A DNA stretch of 35,282 nt from Candidatus Magnetobacterium casense (GCF_000714715.1 NZ_JMFO01000032.1:1-35282), one strand, 5' to 3'; positions 15,729-24,251 are shown, numbered from the stretch's first letter. The notes: generated from the letters alone by a model not told the origin. Numbers and translations: made by a program.

Positions 15729-16987
15729 GGTTTTGCGTTCTCACCCTGGGGTGCAAGGCCAACCAGGCGGAGAGTTCGGCCATTGAAGGGCAATTCCTCA
15801 AGCAATCGCACGTCCCTGTCACCGTCAACGAGCACCCCGACGTCTGCATCATAAACACGTGCAGCGTTACCGCTAAGAGCGATTATCAATCCAGACAGCT
15901 CATAAGACGTGCCATCAAGGCCGGTTCAAAGGTGTTTGCCACCGGCTGCTACTCCGAGCTCAACAGGGATACCCTCCGTGCAATAAGCGAAGATATCACC
16001 GTCATCGGCAACAAGGACAAGTTGCTGCATTTTTCAGACGCCGCCTTTGCAGAGGCCAGGACAGTTGCCCCCGTTGTCGCCAACAGCGGCAGGAGCAGGG
16101 CACTGTTAAAGATACAGGATGGTTGTAATGCCGGTTGTTCCTACTGTATCATCCCTCAAAGCCGGGGACGGTCAACCAGCAGACAGGTCGCTGACATTAT
16201 CGACGAGGTCGGAAGACTTGTTACGGAGGGCTACAACGAGGTCGTTTTGACGGGCATCCATATAGGGTACTATGGCCTGGACCTGGTGCCACAGACGACG
16301 CTCTCGTACCTGGTGGAGTCGATCCTCGACAACACGACCGGGATAAAGGTTCGGTTGACGTCCCTTGAGGTCAGCGAGTTTACCGGCAAGTTGCCGGGAC
16401 TGCTGAGACATCAGAGGCTATGCAGACATGTTCACATCCCGCTTCAGAGCGGCGACGATCAGATACTCGTTGACATGCACAGGGGATACCGCACGGACGA
16501 CTTTAAGAGACTGCTTCTGGATATCCACGGGGACATTGACAACGCAGCCATTGGCACGGACGTAATCGTCGGTTATCCCGGCGAGGACGATGCGAGTTTT
16601 GGTAGGACATATGACCTCCTTGCCGGATTGCCGCTGACGTACATGCACGTTTTTCCGTTTTCACCCAGGCGGGGGACGCGTGCCTTTGCTCTGCCGGCAC
16701 AGGTCGATAAACAGACAAAGAAGCAGCGGGCATTGCTGTTGCGGCAGTTGTCCGAACGCAAGAAGGCTGCCTTTATGGCCAGGCAGGTGGGGCGCATCCT
16801 GCCGGCAATCGTTGAAAAGTCCGATGGTGCCCTATATCAGGCAACCACCGACAACTACCTGAAGGTTGAATTCCGGACCTCCGACGGTGATGGTGTGGTG
16901 GCGGAGAGGGGGCTTGTGAGCATAGAGATTACAGGCGTCAAAAACGGTTCGCTACAAGGCGCTCAGGCCACAAAGAAGTCTCCTTGA
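15725..16987 (+). CDS. mtaB: tRNA t6A37 methylthiotransferase (MtaB type)
   Basis: This 420-residue paralogue of MiaB adds a methylthio group to t6A37 of ANN-reading tRNAs. The cluster cysteines are C10 (LGCKANQAE, the MtaB/YqeV-type motif), C46 (NTCSVTAKSD) and C75 (TGCYSEL), with the radical-SAM motif C134-x3-C138-x2-C141 (GCNAGCSYCIIPQSRG). A TRAM-like C-terminal segment is present but short. The start overlaps the miaB stop as ATGA. The final codons (GAQATKKSP) and the TGA stop come from repeat copy F, giving the same KKSP ending as cusA, so the native C-terminus has probably been replaced. Confidence 0.92.
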   Translation: MRFCVLTLGCKANQAESSAIEGQFLKQSHVPVTVNEHPDVCIINTCSVTAKSDYQSRQLIRRAIKAGSKVFATGCYSELNRDTLRAISEDITVIGNKDKLLHFSDAAFAEARTVAPVVANSGRSRALLKIQDGCNAGCSYCIIPQSRGRSTSRQVADIIDEVGRLVTEGYNEVVLTGIHIGYYGLDLVPQTTLSYLVESILDNTTGIKVRLTSLEVSEFTGKLPGLLRHQRLCRHVHIPLQSGDDQILVDMHRGYRTDDFKRLLLDIHGDIDNAAIGTDVIVGYPGEDDASFGRTYDLLAGLPLTYMHVFPFSPRRGTRAFALPAQVDKQTKKQRALLLRQLSERKKAAFMARQVGRILPAIVEKSDGALYQATTDNYLKVEFRTSDGDGVVAERGLVSIEITGVKNGSLQGAQATKKSP

Positions 16988-16997
16988 CCCCATGACG
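16955..16997 (-). repeat. Dispersed GC-rich repeat, copy F (short), forming the mtaB 3' end
   Basis: AAGAAGTCTCCTTGACCCC (16973-16991) differs at one base from copies D and E. ATGACGCGC follows, matching the AT..TGCG flank of other copies. Only the core end of the element is present. Confidence 0.75.
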
Positions 16998-17057
16998 CGC
17001 AGGCTTGGCTTTAAAGTATTTTTTTTATATTTCATGATAACTATACTTTAGGGACTC

Positions 17058-17204
17058 ATGAAAGACAGCAATACCATAATCATTGCCCACAGGCTCTCAA
17101 CCATCAGAAACGCCGACAGGGTAATCGCCATAGAAAATGCTACGGTACAATCCCTCCGACCCGATGCTGTCAAGTGCATGAGTTGTGAGCGAACCTCGAT
17201 GTAA
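17058..17204 (+). pseudogene. ABC exporter ATPase fragment (H-loop region)
   Basis: A 48-codon frame from ATG 17058 to TAA 17204 encodes MKDSNTIIIAHRLSTIRNAD then RVIAIEN. TIIIAHRLSTIRNADRV is the hallmark H-loop segment of ABC-exporter nucleotide-binding domains (the histidine senses ATP gamma-phosphate). Walker A, the signature motif and Walker B are absent, and the sequence diverges after IEN, so only a scrap from the end of an ABC transporter gene is left. It is too short to be functional and probably marks a deletion or rearrangement. Confidence 0.8.
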
Positions 17205-17372
17205 CGGTTTGACCCTGAGCTTGTAACTCACGCCAGTTCTACAATCTTCTCCCAATCATTTAATGAATGAGCCTCTTGCAAAAAGAAACCAAAACTCACT
17301 AAAAATATCTGCCCTACCCTCATCAATGAGGTCTAAATTTTTTTAGGTTCCTTCTTACTTCATGTGGGTAAC

Positions 17373-17552
17373 TCAACTTAAGGTTAGCGACCAACGGGAG
17401 CGGGTAGTATAATCTACCGCATTGTTCTTTATAGGCTTTCCCTCGAAGACATTGGAGACTATAGGCAACATGACAAGGCTTACCATTTCTCCTTCCCTAC
17501 TGCCCATACATGGGGTTGTTGATTCTACCCACTCAAAATCCGCAAGAGCCAT
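17373..17552 (-). CDS. Unrecognised 59-residue ORF in a rearranged spacer
   Basis: ATG 17552 to TGA 17373 encodes a protein starting MALADFEWVESTTPCMGSRE with a hydrophobic middle (VSLVMLPIVSNVF). TATAATGG overlaps the start, with no Shine-Dalgarno. I recognise no family. It lies in the 700-nt region between mtaB and the L,D-transpeptidase that also holds the ABC scrap, so it may be mobile-element debris. It could equally be chance. Confidence 0.25.
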   Translation of the reverse strand: MALADFEWVESTTPCMGSREGEMVSLVMLPIVSNVFEGKPIKNNAVDYTTRSRWSLTLS

Positions 17553-17659
17553 TATAACTTTATATGACCGAAAATAACAAATACCATGTGGCTATCGTAC
17601 TTGACGAAAACTGCCTCAAACTCCCGTAAGGATTAGGCCAAGTTGTCAGCGCTCCCGGC

Positions 17660-17682
17660 ATAAAATGGGGCCGGCCCCCAGT
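17660..17682. repeat. Degenerate partial copy I of the dispersed repeat
   Basis: CATAAAATGGGGCCGGCCCCCAGT keeps the AAATGGGG flank of copy A and forms a GGGGCCGGCCCC palindrome. It sits at the 3' end of the L,D-transpeptidase gene and may act in termination. Confidence 0.4.
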
Positions 17683-17690
17683 ACTTATCC

Positions 17691-19004
17691 CTATCCTGCC
17701 CGCCAGCTCTCAGAGACAATCTCGTACTCACCCGGACAACCCTCCAGTATGAGTGTCTTTATGCCGTTGTCCGATACGGTGTCTGAGCTGTAGCGCTGCT
17801 TGAAGGTCACCTGCACCTTTCTCGATGTCAGGGGGGTTATATGGATATCGCCGATATCAACCTTTATAGACCTGGCTCCTTTGAATAAGCCTTTCTTGTG
17901 TGCCTTCCACTGCTTGTAATTCATACTGTCGGAGTAAAACGCATGGCTGTAAAAGTCCATGTATCTATCAATGTCTCTGGTCTGCCAGCTGCGTTGCCAT
18001 CTTTCTATCATGGATTGCACATACTGAGTCAGGAGTGAATTGACATCGGCCTCCTCAAACTCCTCTGCTATGACCCTGTGGTCTTTGCTTTTGTCCACCT
18101 TGAGGTAGAGCTTTTTGGTCCCATACGACAGGAGGTTACTGGCACAGTAGAGCTGGTTGAACTTGTACATGAGGTCTGTGGAGTTTTGCGTAAATATGCT
18201 GACCTCGGAGGTTATGACCCTTCTGTCGGGATAGGACTTCATCAGCAGTTTCTTTTTATTCAGATAGCTCTTAACGCTTAGGCCGTCGGCTCCCTTGAAG
18301 TTTGTGTCAAAAAAGCTGGCATAGCCCTCAAAGTCACCCTTTTCCCAGGACGAAATGAAACCCTTAAATATATCGAAGTAGGTCTTTCGCTTTTCCCTGT
18401 ATTGATCTGGATTAAGGAAATCAAGGGTACTGGAGATTACAACCGGCGTATCCGGTTCTACGTATGGCCTGATACTGTCAAAGTCGGGGTTCTGCAGCGA
18501 AACACACCCCTTGGTCCGTTCATCGGTGCGATTGGGTCCCCTGCCATGGATCCATATGCCGTGGCCTGTTTTGCCCTTGTTTCTGTCAACGATGTTTGGA
18601 TAGTTCAGGGTGTATGCGCCCTCGCCAAAGAGAGACCGGTCCAGCTTTTCAGGGGGGATGTACTTGGTGACGAAATAAATACCTTCCGGTGTTTTACGGT
18701 CGCCCTCCCTGAGTTTGTCGCCGACGTTTTTACCTGTCAGGACGCTTAACTTCCTTGATATTTCCGGGATGTTGTCTTTGACCTCTGCAATGTACATATT
18801 ATCCGTGCTTTTGTCCACGAGCAATACGTTAAATGCCTTGTCTGAATCCGTAAATACGTTACCGGATAACAACTCCTGTTGCCCATTTTGATTGTCATTT
18901 TGCCGGCCTTGTACCTTCCCCTGACTCTTCTGATACCCCATAGAGCGGTTGCACACAAAAACGGTAATCACCAATATAAGCAAAACCAACGTATATCGTC
19001 TCAC
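17691..19004 (-). CDS. L,D-transpeptidase (YkuD) with two NTF2-like domains
   Basis: The 437-residue envelope protein starts with a membrane-targeting hydrophobic stretch (about 4-18, probable signal peptide or anchor). A Gln/Asn-rich linker follows, then a YkuD domain (about 57-191) with the active-site pattern GIWIHGRG...TKGCVSL: H153 and catalytic C167. It would form L,D cross-links in peptidoglycan or attach proteins to it. Two tandem SnoaL/NTF2-like domains follow (about 205-305 and 325-435), as in the YafK-like class. The start is GTG 19004 with AAGG upstream. It lies 43 nt after cbiB and may be co-transcribed with it, although no functional link is evident. Confidence 0.9.
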   Translation of the reverse strand: MRRYTLVLLILVITVFVCNRSMGYQKSQGKVQGRQNDNQNGQQELLSGNVFTDSDKAFNVLLVDKSTDNMYIAEVKDNIPEISRKLSVLTGKNVGDKLREGDRKTPEGIYFVTKYIPPEKLDRSLFGEGAYTLNYPNIVDRNKGKTGHGIWIHGRGPNRTDERTKGCVSLQNPDFDSIRPYVEPDTPVVISSTLDFLNPDQYREKRKTYFDIFKGFISSWEKGDFEGYASFFDTNFKGADGLSVKSYLNKKKLLMKSYPDRRVITSEVSIFTQNSTDLMYKFNQLYCASNLLSYGTKKLYLKVDKSKDHRVIAEEFEEADVNSLLTQYVQSMIERWQRSWQTRDIDRYMDFYSHAFYSDSMNYKQWKAHKKGLFKGARSIKVDIGDIHITPLTSRKVQVTFKQRYSSDTVSDNGIKTLILEGCPGEYEIVSESWRAG

Positions 19005-19047
19005 TTAATCTACCTTGACTGCTCCATAGTTAATAGTTAATTGTTGC

Positions 19048-20127
19048 CTACTTGTACATTGTCCCGATACCAGCTACAGCAACGGCAATCACACCCGATA
19101 CCAGAAGCCCTGTCACAGCCACAACCCTGACAATCAGGAGGGCGTTTCCAATTTTTTGCACAGCCGTTGTTGCGGTATCGTTTCCTATAAAGGGCTTTTC
19201 AACAAGCACACCGGCATAATAGGACGGCCCACCGAGTCTGACATTCAAAGCCCCGGCAATTGCCGCCTCCGGCATCCCGGCATTGGGACTTGTATGCTTG
19301 CTGCCATCACGCACAAGCACCCTTATGCCCTCAATAAAATTAAAGTCTTTATATGCAAACATCTGCTCTTTTGTAACAGAATAGTATAACATGTGCATTA
19401 CCTTCAACACAAGGGCGCCCAGGCATATTAAGATTGCGGTTATGCGTGCAGGTATAAAGTTTGCGATGTCGTCAACCCTGGCCCCGATGCGTCCAAAGTA
19501 GAAGTAGTTCTTGTTTTTGTAGCCGATCATGGAGTCGATGGTGTTGACTGCCTTATAGGCAAAGGCCAGCTCTACACCCCCGATGGCAAAGTAGAACATG
19601 GGTGCAATGATAGCATCTGAGGCGTTTTCTGCAAGCGTTTCGATTGCTGCCCTGATGACGCCGTCTTCCGTGAGGGGTTGTGTATCTCTGCCTACGACAT
19701 GTGCAAGGCTTGCCTTGGCTCCACTGAGATCTCCAGCACGGAGGCATCGGTAAACGTCTGAGACCGCTGCAAGCAGTCCGTGTGTTGCAATGGCAAAGGA
19801 GCCGATTACCCCCAGGCAGAGGTCGTAGTAAGAAAGCCCCGGCAATAAGTTATGCACTGGCGGGCACTTCTTAAGCGGAGACAGGACAACTCCCGTCAGG
19901 GTAAGCATGGCAACGTAGGTCAAGCCAACCACCGATATGGTCAATATGCCACCGAGTAATACCTCCATCGCCGGCCTGCTTGAGAGGCTCCTGAGCAGTC
20001 TCTCGTGTGCGGAGATAACACGACCTATGAGACTGATTGGGTGGGGCAGCCACCGCGGGTCCCCCAACAGTGCATCAATGGCAAAGGCAAGCAGCAAGAT
20101 TGTCGGGGGCGTTAGGTATCCGTCCAT
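19048..20127 (-). CDS. cbiB: Adenosylcobinamide-phosphate synthase
   Basis: This integral membrane enzyme attaches the aminopropanol arm (or its phosphate) to adenosylcobyric acid late in cobalamin synthesis. The 359-residue sequence opens with the family signature FAIDALLGDPRWLPHPISLIG and contains ENASDAIIAPMFYFAIGGVE, NTIDSMIGYKN and SPNAGMPEAAIAGALNVRLGG, with several transmembrane helices between. Length is slightly above the usual 320. No other B12 gene is in the window. ATG 20127 has no good Shine-Dalgarno. The downstream neighbour is the L,D-transpeptidase, same strand. Confidence 0.95.
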   Translation of the reverse strand: MDGYLTPPTILLLAFAIDALLGDPRWLPHPISLIGRVISAHERLLRSLSSRPAMEVLLGGILTISVVGLTYVAMLTLTGVVLSPLKKCPPVHNLLPGLSYYDLCLGVIGSFAIATHGLLAAVSDVYRCLRAGDLSGAKASLAHVVGRDTQPLTEDGVIRAAIETLAENASDAIIAPMFYFAIGGVELAFAYKAVNTIDSMIGYKNKNYFYFGRIGARVDDIANFIPARITAILICLGALVLKVMHMLYYSVTKEQMFAYKDFNFIEGIRVLVRDGSKHTSPNAGMPEAAIAGALNVRLGGPSYYAGVLVEKPFIGNDTATTAVQKIGNALLIVRVVAVTGLLVSGVIAVAVAGIGTMYK

Positions 20128-20158
20128 GATTCATTGCATCTTTTCTGAAAGTGTTGTC

Positions 20159-20479
20159 TTACCTGAGCATACCTATAAGGTTCGCTCTTACTTCGTCTAT
20201 CGTATCAGACCTCTTTATCAGGACCTTCAACCGGTTAAGTTTTTCTAAGGTGTCAACCTTTTTAACCAATTCCATAAGTTCAAGACCCATAGCGCCATAC
20301 TTAATCTCAAGTGCCATTTCCATCCCCTCAAGCAAACCCTCACGTTTACCCTCAAGCAAGCCCTCTTGCTTGCCCTCCAAAAACATCTCACTTTCCCTTA
20401 TGTCAAATGTTATCGGCATGTTCTCTACCGGTAGCACTCCAATCAACCGTGGATTTGGGGTGCTACCTAATGCATTCAT
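20159..20479 (-). CDS. C-terminal part of an Rpn-type (PD-(D/E)XK) nuclease/transposase family protein
   Basis: The 106-residue product resembles the C-terminal tail of Rpn-family recombination-promoting nucleases: MPITFDIRESEMF followed by tandem EGKxEGLL units (EGKQEGLL, EGKREGLL, EGMEMALE) and a helical end. The nuclease domain that normally precedes this is missing, so the gene is either a truncated remnant or a separately expressed tail. An extended -10 element lies 8 nt before the ATG, suggesting it is still transcribed without a leader. Functional meaning is unknown. Confidence 0.55.
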   Translation of the reverse strand: MNALGSTPNPRLIGVLPVENMPITFDIRESEMFLEGKQEGLLEGKREGLLEGMEMALEIKYGAMGLELMELVKKVDTLEKLNRLKVLIKRSDTIDEVRANLIGMLR

Positions 20480-20487
20480 ATTCTTAT

Positions 20488-20496
20488 ATTATAGCA
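20488..20496 (-). promoter_or_regulatory. Extended -10 element before the Rpn-type fragment
   Basis: TGC-TATAAT on the minus strand ends 8 nt before ATG 20479. No convincing -35 hexamer is present, as is common for extended -10 promoters. Confidence 0.45.
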
Positions 20497-20582
20497 GATT
20501 TAGATTGGACAACACTACAACATATGTAGCAGCACCCTCCTTTACTTCTCTGCCCCGATTTAAGTTAAGATATCTGACAGGT

Positions 20583-20610
20583 GGAACTTTTCAGAGAAAT
20601 GGCAGTCTAA
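20583..20610 (+). promoter_or_regulatory. Possible ECF (sigmaE-like) autoregulatory promoter
   Basis: GGAACTT (20583-20589), 16 nt, then TCTAA (20606-20610) matches the E. coli sigmaE pattern GGAACTT-N16-TCTRA. It lies directly before the sigma-factor gene, where autoregulation is common. However, the -10 abuts the ATG at 20611, so a normal start point would fall inside the coding sequence. Confidence 0.35.
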
Positions 20611-21207
20611 ATGAGTAACGGAAATGTTAATGCAACACCGGGTGTTGACACGGATGAGGTACTTGTCAGGGCCTTCCGGTTGGGGCAGGAATCTGCCTTT
20701 GACGCCCTGGTGCTTAAATACAAGGATAGGGTGTTTAACATGTGTTACCGCATGATGGGAGACTACGACGAGGCCAACGACTGTGCGCAGGAGGCGTTTA
20801 TCAAGGCTTGCCGCGGCATTGACGGCTTCCGTGGCGACTCGACGTTTTCCACCTGGCTGTACCGCATAGCCGTCAACACGTGCAAGAGCAGACTCACATC
20901 CCTGAAGTACCTGTTCTTTAAACGAATGCTCTCAACCAATACCCAGGACGATGACGACTTCAGGGATATATCCGACGAACGTTTCTCACCGGAACATCCG
21001 CTCCGGAAGAGACAACAGGATGCGGCCATCCACCGGGCAATCAGGTCCCTGCCCCTGCAACAACGCACCGTCGTGGTCTTGCGCGACATCGAGGGACTGT
21101 CCTATGAGGAGATTGCTTCCATCACAGGAGTCAGGCCCGGGACGGTCAAGTCACGCATTGCACGAGGGAGAGAGACCCTCAGGGAAAAACTAAAGGACGT
21201 CTTATGA
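20611..21207 (+). CDS. rpoE: ECF RNA polymerase sigma factor (RpoE-like)
   Basis: The 198-residue protein has sigma region 2 at about 22-92 (FDALVLKYKDRVFNMCYRMM, then DYDEANDCAQEAFIKA and FSTWLYRIAVNTCKSR) and region 4 at about 138-195 (LPLQQRTVVVLRDIEGLSYE, IASITGVRPGTVKSRIARGR, the helix-turn-helix that reads the -35). It lacks regions 1 and 3, as ECF factors do. The stop overlaps the anti-sigma start as ATGA, so both are made together. It presumably answers an envelope stress sensed by its membrane partner. Confidence 0.93.
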   Translation: MSNGNVNATPGVDTDEVLVRAFRLGQESAFDALVLKYKDRVFNMCYRMMGDYDEANDCAQEAFIKACRGIDGFRGDSTFSTWLYRIAVNTCKSRLTSLKYLFFKRMLSTNTQDDDDFRDISDERFSPEHPLRKRQQDAAIHRAIRSLPLQQRTVVVLRDIEGLSYEEIASITGVRPGTVKSRIARGRETLREKLKDVL

Positions 21208-22391
21208 AACACTGTAACGAAACAAGAAATAGCCTGTCGAAGTACATGGACGGGACGCTCGATGATGCATCAAGGGAGCAGGTGGAGGGACACCTGAGCC
21301 AGTGCAGCACATGCACCCAACACCTGCAACAACTTCAAGCCCTCAGCCACCGGCTATCCTCCCTGGGCCAGGTCAAGGCCCCGGATGACTTCCACGATGC
21401 CCTGAGACAACGCATGAGGCAACCGCAACGACACGGCATGACCCTGGGCATACCCGTTACTGTGGCGGCCCTTGCGATGGTTGTTGTGATAGCCTTTAGC
21501 GTACTGCACAGGGAGCCTCGGATGCAGCGTATCCTGCAGGAGGATGTCAGGTTGCCGTCCCTCAGCTCGGAAGACAAACCAGAGGGCAAGGCAAAGAGCG
21601 ATGCCAATGTAACTCGTGAAGCACCCCGTGACACCCTGACGGAACCGCAATCTCAGCCCCCGGCAAAGGCCATGAAAAAGGCGGCTAAGGAGCCTGTTGT
21701 CAGCGCCAATGTCCCTGCGGATAAGCCCTCGGCAGTGCCACCTCCCCCGGCACTACCGGCATCACTGGCGGAGGCTCCGGCAACCCCTGCAGTTGCTCCG
21801 GCGATGGCTCCGTCTGCGGCTGCTCCGGCACCCCCGGCCAAGTTGCAGGCCTCCACGACACCATCACCACCGGAAAGGTCGAAGGAGAAAAACATCTCCA
21901 TAGCGGTAGGCAGCGTTGCCCAGAGTAGGGAGGTTGACAAAAAGGATTTTGAACCACGGCAACAGATCACACTGATCGTCTCTGTTGCGGAAGACAGGGT
22001 CGAGGAGGCCGGAGCACCCGACTCTTTCGGTGACTCCGGCATACTAAAGGACTCCGCCGTATCAAAAAAGTCAGGAGGTGCAGCTCTGCACCAGGAGGCC
22101 AAACAGGAGGTCAGCAGGCGGGATGGCAAAACGGAAGGAACACAGGACTTTGACCGTGTTGCCGCCCTGATACGCTCCAGGGGGGGCAGGGTTGTCTCCG
22201 ACGATGCTGCCAGACAACGCCGCTACATGGAGGCCGAAATACCGGCGGAGGCCTATGACTCCCTGCTGTCGGAGCTGCGTCGGATAGGCAGCGTTGAACG
22301 TGACAATGGCACGGGTAAGCAGGAGACCGCAACGGCAAGAGACAGACAACAACGGCCCGACATCGTGCTTTTGCTCATAAGGTTTCAATAA
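21204..22391 (+). CDS. Membrane anti-sigma factor with zinc-finger (ZAS-like) domain
   Basis: The 395-residue protein begins with a cytoplasmic domain bearing H30-x3-C34-x2-C37 (GHLSQCSTC), the zinc-binding anti-sigma motif that clamps ECF factors. One transmembrane helix (about 80-101) leads to a periplasmic region, first Pro/Ala/Lys-rich and low-complexity (about 150-220). The C-terminus has a compact domain (about 310-395; FDRVAALIRSRGGRVVSDD and PAEAYDSLLSELRRIG) like those that follow the linker in related anti-sigma proteins. The elongated linker suggests reach into the cell wall. Release is expected by regulated proteolysis, but no protease gene is adjacent. Confidence 0.85.
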   Translation: MKHCNETRNSLSKYMDGTLDDASREQVEGHLSQCSTCTQHLQQLQALSHRLSSLGQVKAPDDFHDALRQRMRQPQRHGMTLGIPVTVAALAMVVVIAFSVLHREPRMQRILQEDVRLPSLSSEDKPEGKAKSDANVTREAPRDTLTEPQSQPPAKAMKKAAKEPVVSANVPADKPSAVPPPPALPASLAEAPATPAVAPAMAPSAAAPAPPAKLQASTTPSPPERSKEKNISIAVGSVAQSREVDKKDFEPRQQITLIVSVAEDRVEEAGAPDSFGDSGILKDSAVSKKSGGAALHQEAKQEVSRRDGKTEGTQDFDRVAALIRSRGGRVVSDDAARQRRYMEAEIPAEAYDSLLSELRRIGSVERDNGTGKQETATARDRQQRPDIVLLLIRFQ

Positions 22392-22450
22392 CTGCATGAG
22401 ACAGTGTGTTTTTCGTGGTACGATGCGGACTTTCAGGTGTAAATAGAAAA

Positions 22451-22479
22451 TTGATACAAATTTTTAATTCCGATATGCT
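22451..22479 (+). promoter_or_regulatory. Promoter of the min operon
   Basis: TTGATA (22451-22456), a 17-nt spacer and TATGCT (22474-22479) predict a start near 22486, about 30 nt before minC. The same TTGAnT-17-TATGCT form precedes the receiver/cNMP gene at 30363. Confidence 0.6.
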
Positions 22480-22516
22480 ATATTACTAGCATCATGGAAA
22501 GTAAGAGTACAAGCAA

Positions 22517-23125
22517 ATGGCAATAGAGATAAAAGGGATAACGATACCGGCGTTGCTGATAAACCTGGACTCATTGATATCAATCGAGGACAATCTCAAG
22601 GATATCGAACTTAAGATGTCGTCGTCGTTTTTTAGCAACTCAAAGGTCGTGATAAACACCAACGGCCTTGACCTCGCCGATGGCGACAGGGGCAGGTTAC
22701 ACGAAATGTTAAGGGAACATGGCGCTCTCATCGTAGACTTTAAGACGAACTTTAGCTTTGAGAGCAGGGAAAAGAAAAAAGTCATCGAGTCCTCAGAGGA
22801 AAAGAGAACACTCATGACGGTAAGCAAGACGATTCGTGGTGGACAGCGTGTTACATACGATGGCGATCTGATGATCATAGGCAATGTAAACCCGGGCGCA
22901 TATGTGATTGCCACAGGCAATATCATCGTGCTTGGAGTGCTCAAGGGCGTGGCTCACGCCGGTGCCGCCGGGGATGAGGAGGCCGTGGTAATAGCTCTGA
23001 CGTTGAAGCCTCAGCAGCTTAAGATAGCAAACATTGTGACAAGACCTCCGGACGATGATGTCCAGACACTTTACCCGGAAAAGGCGTTTGTCAAAGACAA
23101 GACAATTCAGATAGAAAAAATCTAA
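22517..23125 (+). CDS. minC: Septum-site determining protein MinC
   Basis: MinC inhibits FtsZ polymerisation away from midcell. The 202-residue sequence has an N-terminal FtsZ-inhibiting domain (about 1-95) and a C-terminal beta-helix (about 103-200) with the signature QRVTYDGDLMIIGNVNPGAY, GNIIVLGVLKGVAHAGA and IANIVTRPPD, which binds MinD. It is first in minC-minD-minE, 15 nt before minD. The length is typical. Confidence 0.95.
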   Translation: MAIEIKGITIPALLINLDSLISIEDNLKDIELKMSSSFFSNSKVVINTNGLDLADGDRGRLHEMLREHGALIVDFKTNFSFESREKKKVIESSEEKRTLMTVSKTIRGGQRVTYDGDLMIIGNVNPGAYVIATGNIIVLGVLKGVAHAGAAGDEEAVVIALTLKPQQLKIANIVTRPPDDDVQTLYPEKAFVKDKTIQIEKI

Positions 23126-23140
23126 CGAAGGAGATAAATT

Positions 23141-23923
23141 ATGACACAAGTTATCGTAATAACCTCCGGCAAGGGTGGAGTTGGAAAGACAACGATAACT
23201 GCAAATCTTGGGACTGCCTTGGCCATGTCCGGTAAGAGGGTGTTGACTATTGACGCCGACATAGGGCTGAGGAATCTTGACATGATCCTGGGGCTTGAGC
23301 AGCGTATCGTCTACGATGTGGTTGATGTGGTGGAAAACGTTGTAAAGGCAGAAAAGGCATTTGTCAAGGACAAAAGGGGTTTCCCGCTGTGGTTGCTGCC
23401 TGCATCGCAGACCAAGAACAAAGAGGCCGTAAAGCCTGAGCAGCTCGCTGAGATCATCGACGACATCAAGGAAAACTTTGACTACGTCCTGATTGATTCT
23501 CCGGCGGGCATAGAGAGCGGTTTTAAGACGGCGGCAATGCCTGCCGATGACGCCATCGTGGTGGTCAACCCCGAGGTATCATCCGTCAGAGACGCCGACC
23601 GCATTATCGGACTACTTGAGTCCATGGAGAAGAAAAGCATCAGAATGCTCATCAACAGGATAAAGATACACCAGGTCAGAAAGGGCGAAATGCTGTCGGT
23701 TGAGGATATAGAGGAGATTTTGCACATCAAAAAGATCGGCATCATCCCGGACGACGAAAAGATCGTCGATTACACCAACAAGGGCGAGCCTATTGTGCTT
23801 ACAAAAAACAATGCCGTGGCAAAGGCCTTTATTAATGTTGCCGACAGACTTGAGGGTAAGGATATACCATTTAATGAACTTAATGGTTCAAGGGGCTTGA
23901 TTGCTTGGTTTAAAAGGAGGTAG
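23141..23923 (+). CDS. minD: Septum-site determining ATPase MinD
   Basis: This 260-residue membrane-cycling ParA/MinD-type ATPase recruits MinC to the membrane. It has the deviant Walker A GKGGVGKTT (10-18, with signature lysine K11), DADIGLRNLDMILGLE (about 40-55) and the DSPAGIE Walker B region (about 119-125). The C-terminus ends in an amphipathic membrane-targeting helix (SRGLIAWFKRR). A strong GAAGGAG Shine-Dalgarno precedes the ATG. Order and spacing in minCDE are standard. Confidence 0.97.
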   Translation: MTQVIVITSGKGGVGKTTITANLGTALAMSGKRVLTIDADIGLRNLDMILGLEQRIVYDVVDVVENVVKAEKAFVKDKRGFPLWLLPASQTKNKEAVKPEQLAEIIDDIKENFDYVLIDSPAGIESGFKTAAMPADDAIVVVNPEVSSVRDADRIIGLLESMEKKSIRMLINRIKIHQVRKGEMLSVEDIEEILHIKKIGIIPDDEKIVDYTNKGEPIVLTKNNAVAKAFINVADRLEGKDIPFNELNGSRGLIAWFKRR

Positions 23924-23926
23924 GAC

Positions 23927-24184
23927 ATGTCGTTACTTGCGTATTTCAGAAAGGGTTGTTCTTCGGATACAGCCAAGGAAAGGCTTACAATGGTGCTTTC
24001 TTATGAACGGCAGGGGTTGCCGCCGAATTTTTCGGAGCTTCTGCAGAGGGACATCGCCTCAATATTTGCCAAATACCAGCAGTTTGACGTAAAAAGCATA
24101 GAGGTGCTGATACGAAAAGTCAACAACTCAGACGAGGTGATGATCAGTATCCCTCTCAGCAAAAGAGCCAAGGGACTACAATAA
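23927..24184 (+). CDS. minE: Cell division topological specificity factor MinE
   Basis: The 85-residue MinE stimulates MinD ATPase and drives pole-to-pole patterning. The N-terminal segment MSLLAYFRK is the membrane-binding helix, TAKERLTMVLSYERQG the anti-MinCD region, and the remainder (FAKYQQFDVKSIEVLI) the dimerisation domain. It starts 3 nt after the minD stop, with AAAGGAGG overlapping the minD end. MinE presence implies oscillating Min rather than DivIVA anchoring. Confidence 0.95.
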   Translation: MSLLAYFRKGCSSDTAKERLTMVLSYERQGLPPNFSELLQRDIASIFAKYQQFDVKSIEVLIRKVNNSDEVMISIPLSKRAKGLQ

Positions 24185-24251
24185 GTACGACAGGGGGGCA
24201 AACTCAGGTTGAGAACCCCTCCATACCCAAGATATTGACATAGGAGTCATA

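Noticed and set aside
21653..22129. 158-codon minus-strand frame within the anti-sigma gene
   Set aside because: It is the antisense shadow of the Pro/Ala-rich linker, whose GC-rich codons leave the opposite frame open.
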